Part shown: positions 29,569-39,268 of the stretch, piece after piece
Position numbering within the stretch: the first letter of the stretch is position 1
How the letters are laid out: every line of letters starts with the position of its first letter
Source of the DNA: Hortaea werneckii
Lineage: Eukaryota > Ascomycota > Dothideomycetes > Mycosphaerellales > Teratosphaeriaceae
Length of the DNA stretch: 64,000 bases
Direction: 5' to 3'
Assembly (NCBI GenBank): GCA_037044905.1
Contig: JBAOKB010000174.1
Span: 1-64,000, forward strand
Notes under the pieces: model-generated
What the model was told of the DNA's origin: nothing
The model's database searches: none
Seen by the model: only the letters and a program-made list of their open reading frames with translations
Position numbers and translations under genes: made by a program

Positions 29569-31238
29569 CTACAAAACCTCCCCTTCTACCCAGCCGCTGG
29601 ACAAATTACCGTTCGGTTCGGTAGCATCCTGGTAGTAATCCAGACCGCCGAGATCACCAGCTGCAGTCAGGTCCCCGATGGCGCTTTCGAAATGGTTCTC
29701 ACTCTGGCCCGCCAGCTCAGCCTCTAAGCTAGGATCGATCGCCGTCTGGGGTTGGCTCGCAGCCTGGAGGTAGGCTTGGTGCTCAGCATATGCCTGGCTG
29801 ACAGGAGGCGGCGGCGGAGGGTGTTGGTAAGCTGGAAGCTGCTGGTAGCTCTGTTGGGGGGTGTACTGCTGCGGTTGTTGGGTGTGGCTGTACATTTGCT
29901 GCTGTTGCTGATGCTGTCCATAGTGAGTGCCATAGCCGTTGATGGCCGGCGTGCTCGTTCTGGAGCTGGAGAAGATGTCTTCGCCCATCATCGCTTGACC
30001 ACCTGGAAGACCGAAGCCGCCGACTCCTTGTTGCTGCTTCGGAGGGGGGGCAGCCATGTTGCCTGCCATGGAGTTCGGCGTTGGTATCCTCACCCCGCGC
30101 ACATCCTGGACGTAAGGGTACTGTGGATGCTGGTATGTCTGCTGCTGGATGTAGCTGCCAGTCTGCGGATTATAGGGCACGCCGTTGGTGTCATAGGCAA
30201 TGTTACTCGGAAGAGGACGGCCGGGATTGACATACTGATACTGACTGGCCTCATAACCAGATACCTGATGTCCGTAGTAAGGGTGCGATTCGAAGCCATA
30301 GGTAGTGTTCATCGGCATTTGCTCTTGCTGTTGCTGCGGACCATGGCGACGTTGTCTGACGTTACGTCCACCTACATGGTACTCTCCGTCTGGATCGCCC
30401 TCGAGATCAGAAGGATCCTCCTCATCATCTGAGAACTCTCCGCGACCCCTCTTCTTCGTCGACTTTGACGGCGAGAACTTGTATTCCGGATGCGCTGCCG
30501 CGTGGTTGGCGCGCTCTATCTTGGCCCACTCGTTGAACTGGTCCCTCACCTCCTGCGGCTCCATCGGCCAGCTTTCTCCGCTGACACTGCTGACGACTTG
30601 ATGATTGTTCTGGACACACCAAGCTTTGGTGCGCTCTGCATAAGCCGACCGATAGAGCATGAAGCTGTTCATTGGGCGCGTGACGTATCCATTTCGCTTT
30701 TCGACCTCAGCGCGTCGGAGGGAAGCAGGTCGGTTGACCCATTCATCCATGTCCTTGAGAGGTACCGACATGTCCTTGGTCAGGACAGAGAGAGGGGCGG
30801 TAAGCTTCGGCGTCTTCGACTTGTCGAGCTTGGATTTCTTATCCTTCCTGGTGCGAGTGGCAGGCGATTTAGAGACCCGATTGCTGGTACTGAAAGGAGA
30901 ATCGGTGCGACCCCGAGTGGAGCGACCGGAGCGTGTCCGAATCCCTTCGCTTGCTGTATTGGAACGCGGAGTTGGTGGATTGTGAACATATGAAGGCTCG
31001 TCAGGATATGGTGCAAAGGCATCATGCTGTGGGTTAGTCAGTATGGTGAGAGAACATGGCGACCATGAGGCTGACTTACGTAGATGCCTAGGCCTTTCGA
31101 ATCTTCGTGGTACTGAGGAAATTGCTCCGTCGAGGCTACGGCGGCGTTGTGCTGTGCGACAGCGTCGAGGCCGAAATGCTCCTCATGCGACGGACCTTGG
31201 TGGTGAACGATTTGTGTGGAGCTCATCCTCACTGTCAT
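29569..31238 (-). CDS. HMG-box transcription factor (MATA_HMG class)
   Basis: Two exons (31238-31080 and 31026-29569) give 538 aa; a second ATG four codons on (31226) is possible. An N-terminal Ser/Arg/Lys-rich region is followed by a conserved block KTPKLTAPLSVLTKDM and PLKDMDEWVNRPASLRR. The HMG box lies at about residues 162-240 (VTRPMNSFMLYRSAYAERTK, SGESWPMEPQEVRDQFNEWA, YKFSP). The C-terminal half is rich in Gln, Pro and Tyr (QQQQQMYSHTQQPQQYTPQQ) like activation domains. The box is of the mating-type/Ste11 class, but no APN2 or SLA2 flanks it, so this is not the MAT locus. A sexual-development or stress role is inferred only. Confidence 0.9.
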
Positions 31239-33801
31239 TGAGGCTTCTTCCACGGGTACAATGAAACCGCGGACGGATGATTCCTTTCTGGAGGGAATCA
31301 AGGAGACCCCAAGGTTGTGTCAGGGAGTTTCGTTCAAGACGGTTCTGCATGTCTTGTAAGCCATGGCATCGGATTGTTGCCCATGCCTATGCATATGCAC
31401 GAGCGGCAAGTTTGTCTTGCCATCACGCAACGCTACATGAACTGCTGATTTGCTCTGCGCATGCAGAAAGGATAGCGTCATTAACGTACTTTGTAGGTTG
31501 ACTGCCCTTGAAGGGCCACGGACCTTCTCCTGAAAGAACAGGATGCCAGTCCCCGCTTTCCCTTTGCTGGACTGCAAACACGCGCTCACGCCGTCAGCCT
31601 TGTCGCGGTGGCAAGGCTGAATGAGGCAGGGTTCGTTGTTCGTTTGGTTGTTATGACCTTTGTCTCGGAAAAAGGTATGAAGGTGCCAAAGAAGCTGAGA
31701 GGTAGGCAGCGACAGAAAGAGAGGCCAAAGGGAAAAGTCACACAAGATCCTTTGTGCGAGTTGGGCGTGTCGAAGGATACTTGTAGCAACCCACAACGAA
31801 TGTTCTTTCTGTCAGCTAACTGAGTTCAGACTGAATTACTACAGGCCAAAAGTCTCTGCTTGCTGAAGACGGTGCATGCGTCGAATTGCTCACCGCATCT
31901 GTAGGTGTCTTGAGCCTGGGCCCACTGTGAGTCTCAGTTGGCCGCTTTCGGAAATCCGCTGCTTCACTTCGCAGAACGACGTCCACAAAGCCAGCTCTCC
32001 AATCTACGTCGCGCTGGGCTCTGAGCATAGTAAAATAGCTCGATGCCGCGATGCGATGTAGATGCAGAGACGACGGCTAGAGAGGATCTACTACTTCCAA
32101 AACGGTCACGCTCTTCCTCGAGCAAGGCTAAGGGAGCACGGGGGGGCCGCGCCACAGCTCCCTCCCGTGTGGGACTAACTATGCCCAAAGCTGGCACGCT
32201 CGCTCGTTGCTATGCAAGTGCGGCTACCTGGGCGCCTTCAATCTGAGATGAACGCTAGTTCGCAGCAAGGTAGGGTTGCTTGCCATGCAGTAGTCATCTT
32301 TTCTGCTGGGACAGCTTGATCATGGTGAGAAGTGTGCACATTACGGATTATTGGACCGCCATGCCATTCGCCTACATGCACACTGACTTTCTGCGTGTTC
32401 GCGAGTTTCCTGCGTTACACATGCCTTTCGAATCCGTCCACACATTCCGCAGCTAGTGCCTATCACCTGAAACCGGTCGACGAACGTTTGCAAGCACTGC
32501 CCAGCTTTCTTGCCAAGCAGATCGCAATTCTCCGAAACCATAACAGCCTGCTCGCGCGATTCAGTGTACAGGAAGCTGTACCTGCACATCATCTGCAGAC
32601 GCAGCGTGACTGCACCCACCCGACGGAACCCTGCAGGTGGGTGCCGGCACCTGCAACCAGACTGTTGGTACGCTCGGATTAGGCAGGACGTTTGGGGTCG
32701 ATGTGCTTTGCACGCGTTCATTCGACTTCCGCCCTCTTCACGTCATTTCAGAAAGGAGATTTCCTAGCACACGGCGATTGCGCGCTGCACCCTATCAGGC
32801 TTTCGGCAGGAACTAGCGCATCTGACTTGTGGTCCTGCACTTCATCATTGGTCTACAAGGCCTTAGAGCTAGCTACAGCAGGGCGTACCTGCAGCATGTT
32901 CACGCCTGAGATGCCCTAAAGCTAAGCTTATGGCATCAATGGCTCCAAGAATCGTCAGGGACACTAAGCGTCGACGATGCCGCGCTGTTAGCATTAGGCG
33001 CGCAACACTCATCCCATCTCCTTCCGTCGACATGGTCGATCGGATGCGAACGAGCGAGAATTTGGGGCATGTCCGACTGGAATGTACGCTAGCACTAATA
33101 TGTCAAGCCTTGTGCAACCGCACCACGTCTCAGAGTCGAGTGCTCGTTCCAACCGGTCACACAGGATTCAGTCGGCAACGGACATGGCGCCCCAATCGTC
33201 GGCTGTACTTACCCCTTGCTGTTGCTTCCAAACGCAGGCAGTCCATTGGCTAGGTCTCGATCATGTAGCCGCGCTTGTTCTCCCCGACCCCATCGGTTTT
33301 TCCAAATGACAGTCGTTTCTTCACATCCAGCCGATACGCTGACATACGCCATGCTTCGAGGCGTGAGGTCGCACATGTCTTCGAGATCTCCACAGTAAAG
33401 TTTGGTAGCTGCGAACTTAGAGACCCAGAACGCCTGTCAGCCTTCTTACCAACGGCAGCACCGCGAACTGTTGTCATGATGTAAACGGCTATGCACGCGA
33501 ACAGAGTTTTGCGCAAGATATCAGACGACCACGCCATGATGCCCAACCAACAGCGGTCTTTCGCTACAGCTGTAGCTGAGCGGCTCCACGCCATGAGCGG
33601 GATGGCCGATATCGAGAGGAATACCGAATGGCTATGTCTGCTTGTGCAAGAGTGACTCAAAGACGTACGTATACTACAGGTCCACGGGAATCTTGAGCTT
33701 GGATAGGAATCTGTTCCGGAACTTTATTAGATAGCAAAGCTTCGACGAACTAGAGAGGAAGTAGATTGACTGAACATTAGACAGCGATCGTATATGCAAG
33801 A
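31239..33801. other. 2.6-kb gene-poor region upstream of the HMG-box gene
   Basis: No recognisable gene. It could be a long promoter and leader for the HMG-box factor (minus strand), since developmental HMG genes in fungi often have long upstream regions. A 136-codon minus-strand frame (33660-33250) has no recognised domain or sensible composition and is not annotated. No transposon motif was found. Confidence 0.45.
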
Positions 33802-35028
33802 TTACGAGTCCTTCATCTCTTCGTCCTCGTCCTCCTGGTCTTGATCTTGATCTTCGTCGATGCCGTCCCACTCTTCCCACTCGTCTTCCTCTCCAGCCCC
33901 AGCGTCCTTGGCTTCTGGGCCCAGATCTCTGTCCAGCGCCGCAACGAGCTCCTTCGCATGCTCACAAAGTCTGTCGTCCTCATACTCGAGCAGATCGTAC
34001 AGCCTCAGAGCCATCTTCAACCAGTTCCTACTTCCTTTCAATGCAATGAGAAGCTCATTATCCTCGTCGGCTCCGTTTGCAGGGGTGTCGGTTGATAGAC
34101 CGGCGGCTGTCAGCTTCTCCGCAATTAGATTCTGACACCAACCGCCAAGGTACCAAGCTTCAACACTCTGATCGTCATCAGTCACCAGCCGCTGTAGCAC
34201 AAACATTGCCTCCTTCTCCATTTCAGCCTCCATGAGCAATCTTGAAAGTGCAATCCGGTTTGCAAAGTCCGGTATAGCGGGGTCTTCGGGGTCGAGATGT
34301 CTCCACGTCGCCAGCGAACGTGTGAGGGCGGACTGAGCATCCTCCTTCCTCTCCTGGGAGAGTCGTACAGAAGCTAGCGTCTGTAATACTTCTGGACTCG
34401 TTTCGTCCTCAACAGTCATTGCTTGCGTGACGAGCGCTTCGCAGCGTGCTTCAGCATCATCTTCCCAGGAAAGATCGGTCATGTAGACTTCGACAATGCC
34501 GCACAGCGCATTGGCTAGCTTGCGTTTCTTTTCGACGCGCAACATCAGCATGCCTTCCTCGTCCATGCCAGGCATGTTGCCAGTCTCCAGCGCCTCAATC
34601 TCCCCTTGCAGAGCCGCCGCACCCTTCTCAAACCACTGCACGCTTGCTTTGCCACCCTCCTCACATAGCTGGGCAAGCCAGAGGAACTTCTCTGCGCCGC
34701 CACCCATTGCCTCCGGGACTTTTCCTTCAGGATCCAGCACAACGGCTTGCTCAAAATATTGCTTTGCGCCGTCGACGTCGCCAAGTTCCACTGAAATTTC
34801 ACCCAGCAAGTTAAGTGCAGGAAGCTGTTCCGTAACGAGGCCATTCTGGCATTGCGACCACAACTTCTTCGCCTGTCGTAATGCGTCTTCAGGCTGAGAT
34901 TGCTCTACCAAATCAATGGCTGAGGCGTAGAGCTGCTCAGGCGTTTCATTTTGCTTTGCACTGCCGTTCGCCATTTTTGAGGACTTTTTTGCTTCTTTCT
35001 GCTGCTTGCTTGGCTTGGTCTTTGCCAT
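33802..35028 (-). CDS. ACL4: Rpl4 assembly chaperone Acl4 (TPR protein)
   Basis: Dedicated chaperone that captures ribosomal protein uL4 co-translationally and escorts it to pre-60S particles. It is a single exon of 408 aa. The Lys-rich start (MAKTKPSKQQKEAKKSSK) is followed by TPR repeats: LYASAIDLVEQSQPEDALRQ, LNLLGEISVELGDVDGAKQY, EVLQTLASVRLSQERKEDAQ and WYLGGWCQNLIAE. A very acidic tail (EEWDGIDEDQDQDQEDEDEE) closes the protein, as in Acl4. Assignment rests on domain order, length and the acidic tail. It is head to head with the Grn1-domain gene over 264 bp, and both act in ribosome biogenesis. Confidence 0.82.
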   Translation of the reverse strand: MAKTKPSKQQKEAKKSSKMANGSAKQNETPEQLYASAIDLVEQSQPEDALRQAKKLWSQCQNGLVTEQLPALNLLGEISVELGDVDGAKQYFEQAVVLDPEGKVPEAMGGGAEKFLWLAQLCEEGGKASVQWFEKGAAALQGEIEALETGNMPGMDEEGMLMLRVEKKRKLANALCGIVEVYMTDLSWEDDAEARCEALVTQAMTVEDETSPEVLQTLASVRLSQERKEDAQSALTRSLATWRHLDPEDPAIPDFANRIALSRLLMEAEMEKEAMFVLQRLVTDDDQSVEAWYLGGWCQNLIAEKLTAAGLSTDTPANGADEDNELLIALKGSRNWLKMALRLYDLLEYEDDRLCEHAKELVAALDRDLGPEAKDAGAGEEDEWEEWDGIDEDQDQDQEDEDEEMKDS

Positions 35029-35292
35029 AGTAAACTACCAGTACGCCCGACCGTTATGTAAGTGGTCGTGGCCCGGTATGTTGTCGTGTATAGCGAGATG
35101 TAAGGCTTTTGAGTTCGCCAACAGGCGTCGGCCGACATTTTTCTTCCCTGAAGTTTCGGGCTTATCGATACATGCCTCAGGCATTAGATCAGCAATCCCG
35201 CCCGGCGGACCCCAAATTTCTTTGAAGTCGATCCAAGTCGCATTTTACCTCGACCGAAACTATTTCATTACCTTCACAAGTCATACAAGACG

Positions 35293-36261
35293 ATGAAGGT
35301 CGGAAAGCCCACATCAAAGCGCACGCCGACGCGCTTGCGGGCGAAGATTCAGAAGGCTTCTACGAACAAGCAAAAGAAGCAGCGAAGAGACGCAAAGAAG
35401 AACCCGCAATGGAGATCTCGCCTTAAAAAGGATCCTGGCGTCCCTAATCTCTTTCCACAGAAGGCTAAGGTGCTAGCGGAGCTGGAAGAAAAGCGGCTAC
35501 AGAAGGAGGAGGAGCAACTCAAGAAAAGAGAACTCGCGAAAGCTCAACGGCAAGGAAAGGCTGTTGCTGGAGAAGCTCCTGCTAAGGCGGGCGGCGATGA
35601 TGAAGTAGATGAGGACGAAGAGTTGATTGACCCTGAGGCTGAAAGCGGCATGGAGGATGAAGAGATGGATGTGGGAGATGATAGTAACCCTATGGCGGCT
35701 CTGCTGGCTTCGGCGCAAGCAAGAGCTTCTGCGTATGCCCCGGATGATGACGAGGACGAGGACGACGAGGACGACGACGAGGAGGCGGAGGGGCTGGAAG
35801 GGATTGATGGAGCCGCCTCTTCGGCACCTGGAAATGCACAGCGAAAAGTGCTTCCTAAGCAAGTGCTGGCTGATCCAATGAAGGCCGTCAGTGCTTTGGT
35901 AGATCGCATGCAGAACACGGCCGATGGCATACAGCGCATACTCACCTTCTATGCTATCCCTCCGTTGGTCACGGCTGGCAGCGATACGACTTCACGACTC
36001 TTGGTTGAAGTTGCGAGAAAGCGGGGCAGGTTGGGACGGGGCGGCGTGCCCAACTTGCATGCGGCTGCTTTGATCATTCTGAATGACCTGAACGAGGAGC
36101 GCTTGAAGCTACCGGCTGTGGCCAATGAGAGCAAGAAGGCTAGCAAGGCCCTGGGCAAAGGCGAGGTGCAAGTTGTCGGTGAAGCGAAGCCCGCATTCAC
36201 CATTGAGGGTCTCTTTGGCGACGACGGGATCGGCGGTGACGCCATGGCTATTGAAAAGTGA
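35293..36261 (+). CDS. GNL3L/Grn1 N-terminal-domain nucleolar protein without GTPase domain
   Basis: 322 aa, single exon. The first 75 residues are the basic GN3L_Grn1 domain found at the N-terminus of nucleostemin-type GTPases: KQKKQRRDAKKNPQWRSRLK, then DPGVPNLFPQKAKVLAELEE. Instead of a circularly permuted GTPase domain there is an acidic stretch (about 100-175), then a conserved helix region (VLPKQVLADPMKAVSALVDR, PNLHAAALIILNDLNEERLK) and AFTIEGLFGDD. No G1, G3 or G4 motif is present. Pezizomycotina proteins of this short form are known only by the domain name. A nucleolar 60S-assembly role is inferred from the domain and from the paired ACL4 gene. Confidence 0.8.
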   Translation: MKVGKPTSKRTPTRLRAKIQKASTNKQKKQRRDAKKNPQWRSRLKKDPGVPNLFPQKAKVLAELEEKRLQKEEEQLKKRELAKAQRQGKAVAGEAPAKAGGDDEVDEDEELIDPEAESGMEDEEMDVGDDSNPMAALLASAQARASAYAPDDDEDEDDEDDDEEAEGLEGIDGAASSAPGNAQRKVLPKQVLADPMKAVSALVDRMQNTADGIQRILTFYAIPPLVTAGSDTTSRLLVEVARKRGRLGRGGVPNLHAAALIILNDLNEERLKLPAVANESKKASKALGKGEVQVVGEAKPAFTIEGLFGDDGIGGDAMAIEK

Positions 36262-36600
36262 TGAGTCTCTATTCTCCAGACTTCTGCCTCATAAGCAGCC
36301 GAGCGAGCGAGCACGTATTGTGCAAAAAACATGAGCATCGCTTGCATGATCCTTAAATTTCCGCCGATTTTCAAAGTTGTCATTAGGAAGACACACCACC
36401 GACACCAGCTACGAACCATTGTCAGTCTGGGACTTTCCGGTTTCCATCATGGCTTCACCTTCAGCTTCGCCGTCCTGCTGGAGATGATGAGGCGAGCCGA
36501 AGAAACAGTTCCTAGCGACAATTCGGTTTGGTTGGAGCCCACATCAGATACGAAACCAGGTATCAGGTGCGATGCCATTTACACAACCAGGCGATGCTAC

Positions 36601-36888
36601 TCAATGGCCGGACCAGGTGGTAAACATTTTCAGAGGCTCAATGCCTACGCAGGTCATGTTCTGCAGCGGTAGTACTAGGACGAATGTGAGGGACAGTAGG
36701 CACAGTACGAGCGCATGGCCACTACCTTTGAAGGAAATGCGTGTGATAACAGAGAAATATTCGAGAGCTATTAGACTCCGCGAACGTTGCAAAGCCGGTG
36801 TTTCTGAGAATTTCCACGCAGATACCTGCGGGCAAAACGCAGCAATGAGGCAGATCAAAGCCGCAATTTGGAACATGTAATTACCCAT
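36601..36888 (-). CDS. possible small membrane or secreted protein
   Basis: A 95-aa frame starting MGNYMFQIAALICLIAAFCP and continuing QVSAWKFSETPALQRSRS, which reads like a signal peptide cleaved after VSA or a first membrane span. A second hydrophobic stretch (ALVLCLLSLTFVLVLPL) follows near residue 70. A GT-AG pair (GTAGTGGCC...CTGCAG, 65 nt) could remove that stretch and give a 56-aa secreted product. The family is not recognised and the start lacks support beyond the hydrophobic pattern. Confidence 0.25.
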   Translation of the reverse strand: MGNYMFQIAALICLIAAFCPQVSAWKFSETPALQRSRSLIALEYFSVITRISFKGSGHALVLCLLSLTFVLVLPLQNMTCVGIEPLKMFTTWSGH

Positions 36889-37377
36889 TGTGTATGCTTG
36901 CTCATCGTTATCATAAGCTGTCAACTAGTTCTATCCGAATGGCAACACTTACAAGTGTTCAGGTGATATTTCGGACTTACCACGGACATCGAGAGGGCTG
37001 TCAGCACGAGTCAGGACTGAGGAGACCCCGCATTCCCAGTCTCCATCAGAGGTCCACTTCCTATTACAACCGTTGACTGCGCATGCGCCTCGCTCCTGTA
37101 ATGGAAGTCGATCCATGTACGCTACGCGGCGGAAAATGGCCGTGACCTTCTCGGCGGAAATAATGCGCTCTTCCGGCCGCTTCGATAGCATAACCTTTTT
37201 GTAAGAAGCCGGGGACGTATCCACCAGGAACCCGTTTATCAACTCAACCCCGCCTTCCTTGCCCCGCGCACCGAATGCCATCCGAGGGAGGGCCCCAGCA
37301 TCACAGTTGATCAGGTGGTCCATCCCGTGGGGCCTAAAGAGCTATGTTTCTCAGCCCTCTAACGCATCTTCGCAGTG

Positions 37378-37385
37378 TATAAAGG
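37378..37385 (+). promoter_or_regulatory. TATA box of the alcohol dehydrogenase gene
   Basis: TATAAAGG, 85 bp upstream of the ADH start codon, a fitting distance for a leader of about 50-60 nt. It suggests strongly regulated transcription, which is common for alcohol dehydrogenases. Confidence 0.55.
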
Positions 37386-37469
37386 TCGTAGCCGTCTCAT
37401 CCCCTTCCGATCCAGAGCTCTCAGGATTCACTTTTGTTGCTCCCTAATCTTGCCTCACCAGGGTTCATC

Positions 37470-38747
37470 ATGACTGAAGTAGAGATCCCCAAACAGTGTA
37501 AGGCTGGTGTTGTGGTGAACGAAGGTCCCGACTTCAGGATTGAAGTGCAGATGGTGGATGTGCCTGAGCCCAGTAAGTCCTGACCATCAATGTGTGCGGC
37601 TATCGGCGAGCACCTGCAGGCAGTATGTTCTGACAGGGCGGATAGAGGACGACGAAGTGCTTCTGAAACTGAACTGCACCGGTCTATGCATGAGCGATGT
37701 TCATTTCATGGTGAGTTTTAACAGTACGTCTGGTTAGCTGCGCAAATATCGCTGACACATCGCGGCACATCAGTTGAACGATTGGGCCGTTCCGCCTATG
37801 TCGACCTTCAACTGCAAATGTGCAGGTCACGAGGGTGCTGGTGAGGTTGTCAAGGTAGGCAAGAATGTGACGAACTGGAAGATCGGCGACCGTGGCGGCG
37901 TGAAGCCCATCTGGGACGTTTGTCACAATTGCGAACAGTGCTGGAATGGTCGAGAGAACTACTGTCCGAACGCGGCGTACACTGGCCTTGTCGCCACTGG
38001 AACTTATCAACAATATATTACCAGCCCGGCAAGATATACATCCAGGATTCCAGATGGCGTTTCAGACGAAGTGGCTGCACCTATAATGTGCTCTGCTTCC
38101 ACCATGCACCGCGCGCTATGGGATTCAGGGCTCAGGGCAGGGAACTTTGTTGTCTTCCCGGGCGGCGGTGGTGGTGTTGGAATCCAAGGCGTACAGCTCG
38201 CAAAGGCCATGGGCATGAGGCCTGTCGTCGTGGATAGCGGCGCCGCAAAGAAGGATCTGTCCTTCAAGATGGGTGCAGAAGCATTTGTCGACTTTAAGGA
38301 GCATGAGGATGTAGCGGCAAAGGTGAAGGAGGTCTGTGACGGCGTTGGCGCTCACGGCGTGCTCGTGACCGCTTATCAGTCTTACAAAGGTAAGTTTCAG
38401 CCTGTGCCTCGACCTGACACGGGCGCATGCTAATCAGATGGTTACTAGACGCCATCAGCTTCATCGCAGACCGCATTGGGGGCAAGATCATGTGCATTGC
38501 TCTGCCCCCTGCCGGTGCGATCAATCTTGGATCTGACCCTAACCTGTTTATCTTCAAGAACATGAGCATCATAGGAACTTTGGTAGGGACAATGCAAGAC
38601 ACAGCCGCTTGCTTAGACTATGCTCGAAGAGGATTGCTCAAGCAAATCAGTGAATTGAGGCCAATGTCTGCGATGCCAGAGAGCGTCCAGCAACTACGCA
38701 GGGGCGAGATTGCTGGCAGAGTGGTGATTGATTTCAATCAAGATTAA
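37470..38747 (+). CDS. zinc-dependent alcohol dehydrogenase (MDR family)
   Basis: NAD(P)-dependent medium-chain alcohol dehydrogenase of the fungal cytosolic Adh type. Four exons (37470-37572, 37637-37710, 37774-38389, 38449-38747) give 363 aa. Catalytic zinc ligands: Cys in CTGLCMSD, His in CAGHEGAGEV and Cys in PIMCSAST. The structural zinc site CHNCEQCWNGRENYC is complete. The Rossmann motif is GGGGGVGIQG, and an Asp after the second strand (VVVDSG) favours NAD. The CMSD segment replaces the usual CHTD, so the His of the yeast-type proton relay is absent. The N-terminus MTEVEIPKQCKAGVV is family-like. The introns are 64, 63 and 59 nt. Confidence 0.92.
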
Positions 38748-39268
38748 GGTAGAATCGATTTTGCTGGATACGGCAGTTTGATGGTTGAAGTTGTAAGCAT
38801 GGGATATGTTACATTTGCGTACGATGATGATGTCTATTTCTAGACTTTGTTTTCCATTTTGATTCTTCCACGCTTTGATGAGCTTCTGTGACTCTTTCAA
38901 GCCACTCCCTTGCATTCGTCATTGGGATTGAGCAGCTCACGCAGGAACGCAGGGCGAAACGATTGTGGGCGTAAACAGATTGCCCGGCGCTTGCGCGCTT
39001 CAACTTCACCTCAATCACCGCTTGGGCCCGCCCCAGCCCATCAGCCGAGGTTTAGCCTGTGAGCTCAGCGCTTCGACCTCGAGGTTGATCTCGCGGGAAA
39101 TGGCAAGTTGCACCTCAACCCATTGTAACAACCATCGGGCTTGATATTGCGTGCGCAGACCGGCACCATTTCGCAGCAGTCGCTACCAACGTCCTTGATG
39201 TTTCCAGCACTCCCGACAATCCACACGTGACGTGATCCACCCCGTCCCCTCCGCGCCTCACCGCGACA
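38748..39268. other. intergenic region upstream of the Whi2-like gene
   Basis: 521 bp. The only notable points are a CACGTG core near 39225 (ACACGTGACGTGATCC) and the absence of an in-frame ATG for the Whi2-like frame, whose upstream limit is a TGA at 39233-39235. A small first exon of that gene might be hidden here. Confidence 0.4.

Noticed and set aside
29752..30432. 226-codon plus-strand frame opposite the HMG-box gene
   Set aside because: Leu/Val/Arg-rich mirror of the Gln-rich coding repeats on the true strand.
29569..31238. Idea that the HMG-box gene marks the mating-type locus
   Set aside because: The usual flanks (APN2, SLA2, COX13) are absent; neighbours are ATP10 and ACL4. The long Gln-rich tail also differs from MAT1-2-1.
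31940..31965. CGGAAATCCG near 31949 as a third copy of the regulatory element
   Set aside because: Half-site spacing differs (no TTCCG six bases after CGGAA), so it does not fit CGGAA-N6-TTCCG.
33250..33660. 136-codon minus-strand frame
   Set aside because: No recognised motif, atypical composition and no splice partner; left unannotated.
36949..37323. 124-codon minus-strand frame upstream of the ADH gene
   Set aside because: Overlaps the ADH promoter, shows no family features and no clear start context.
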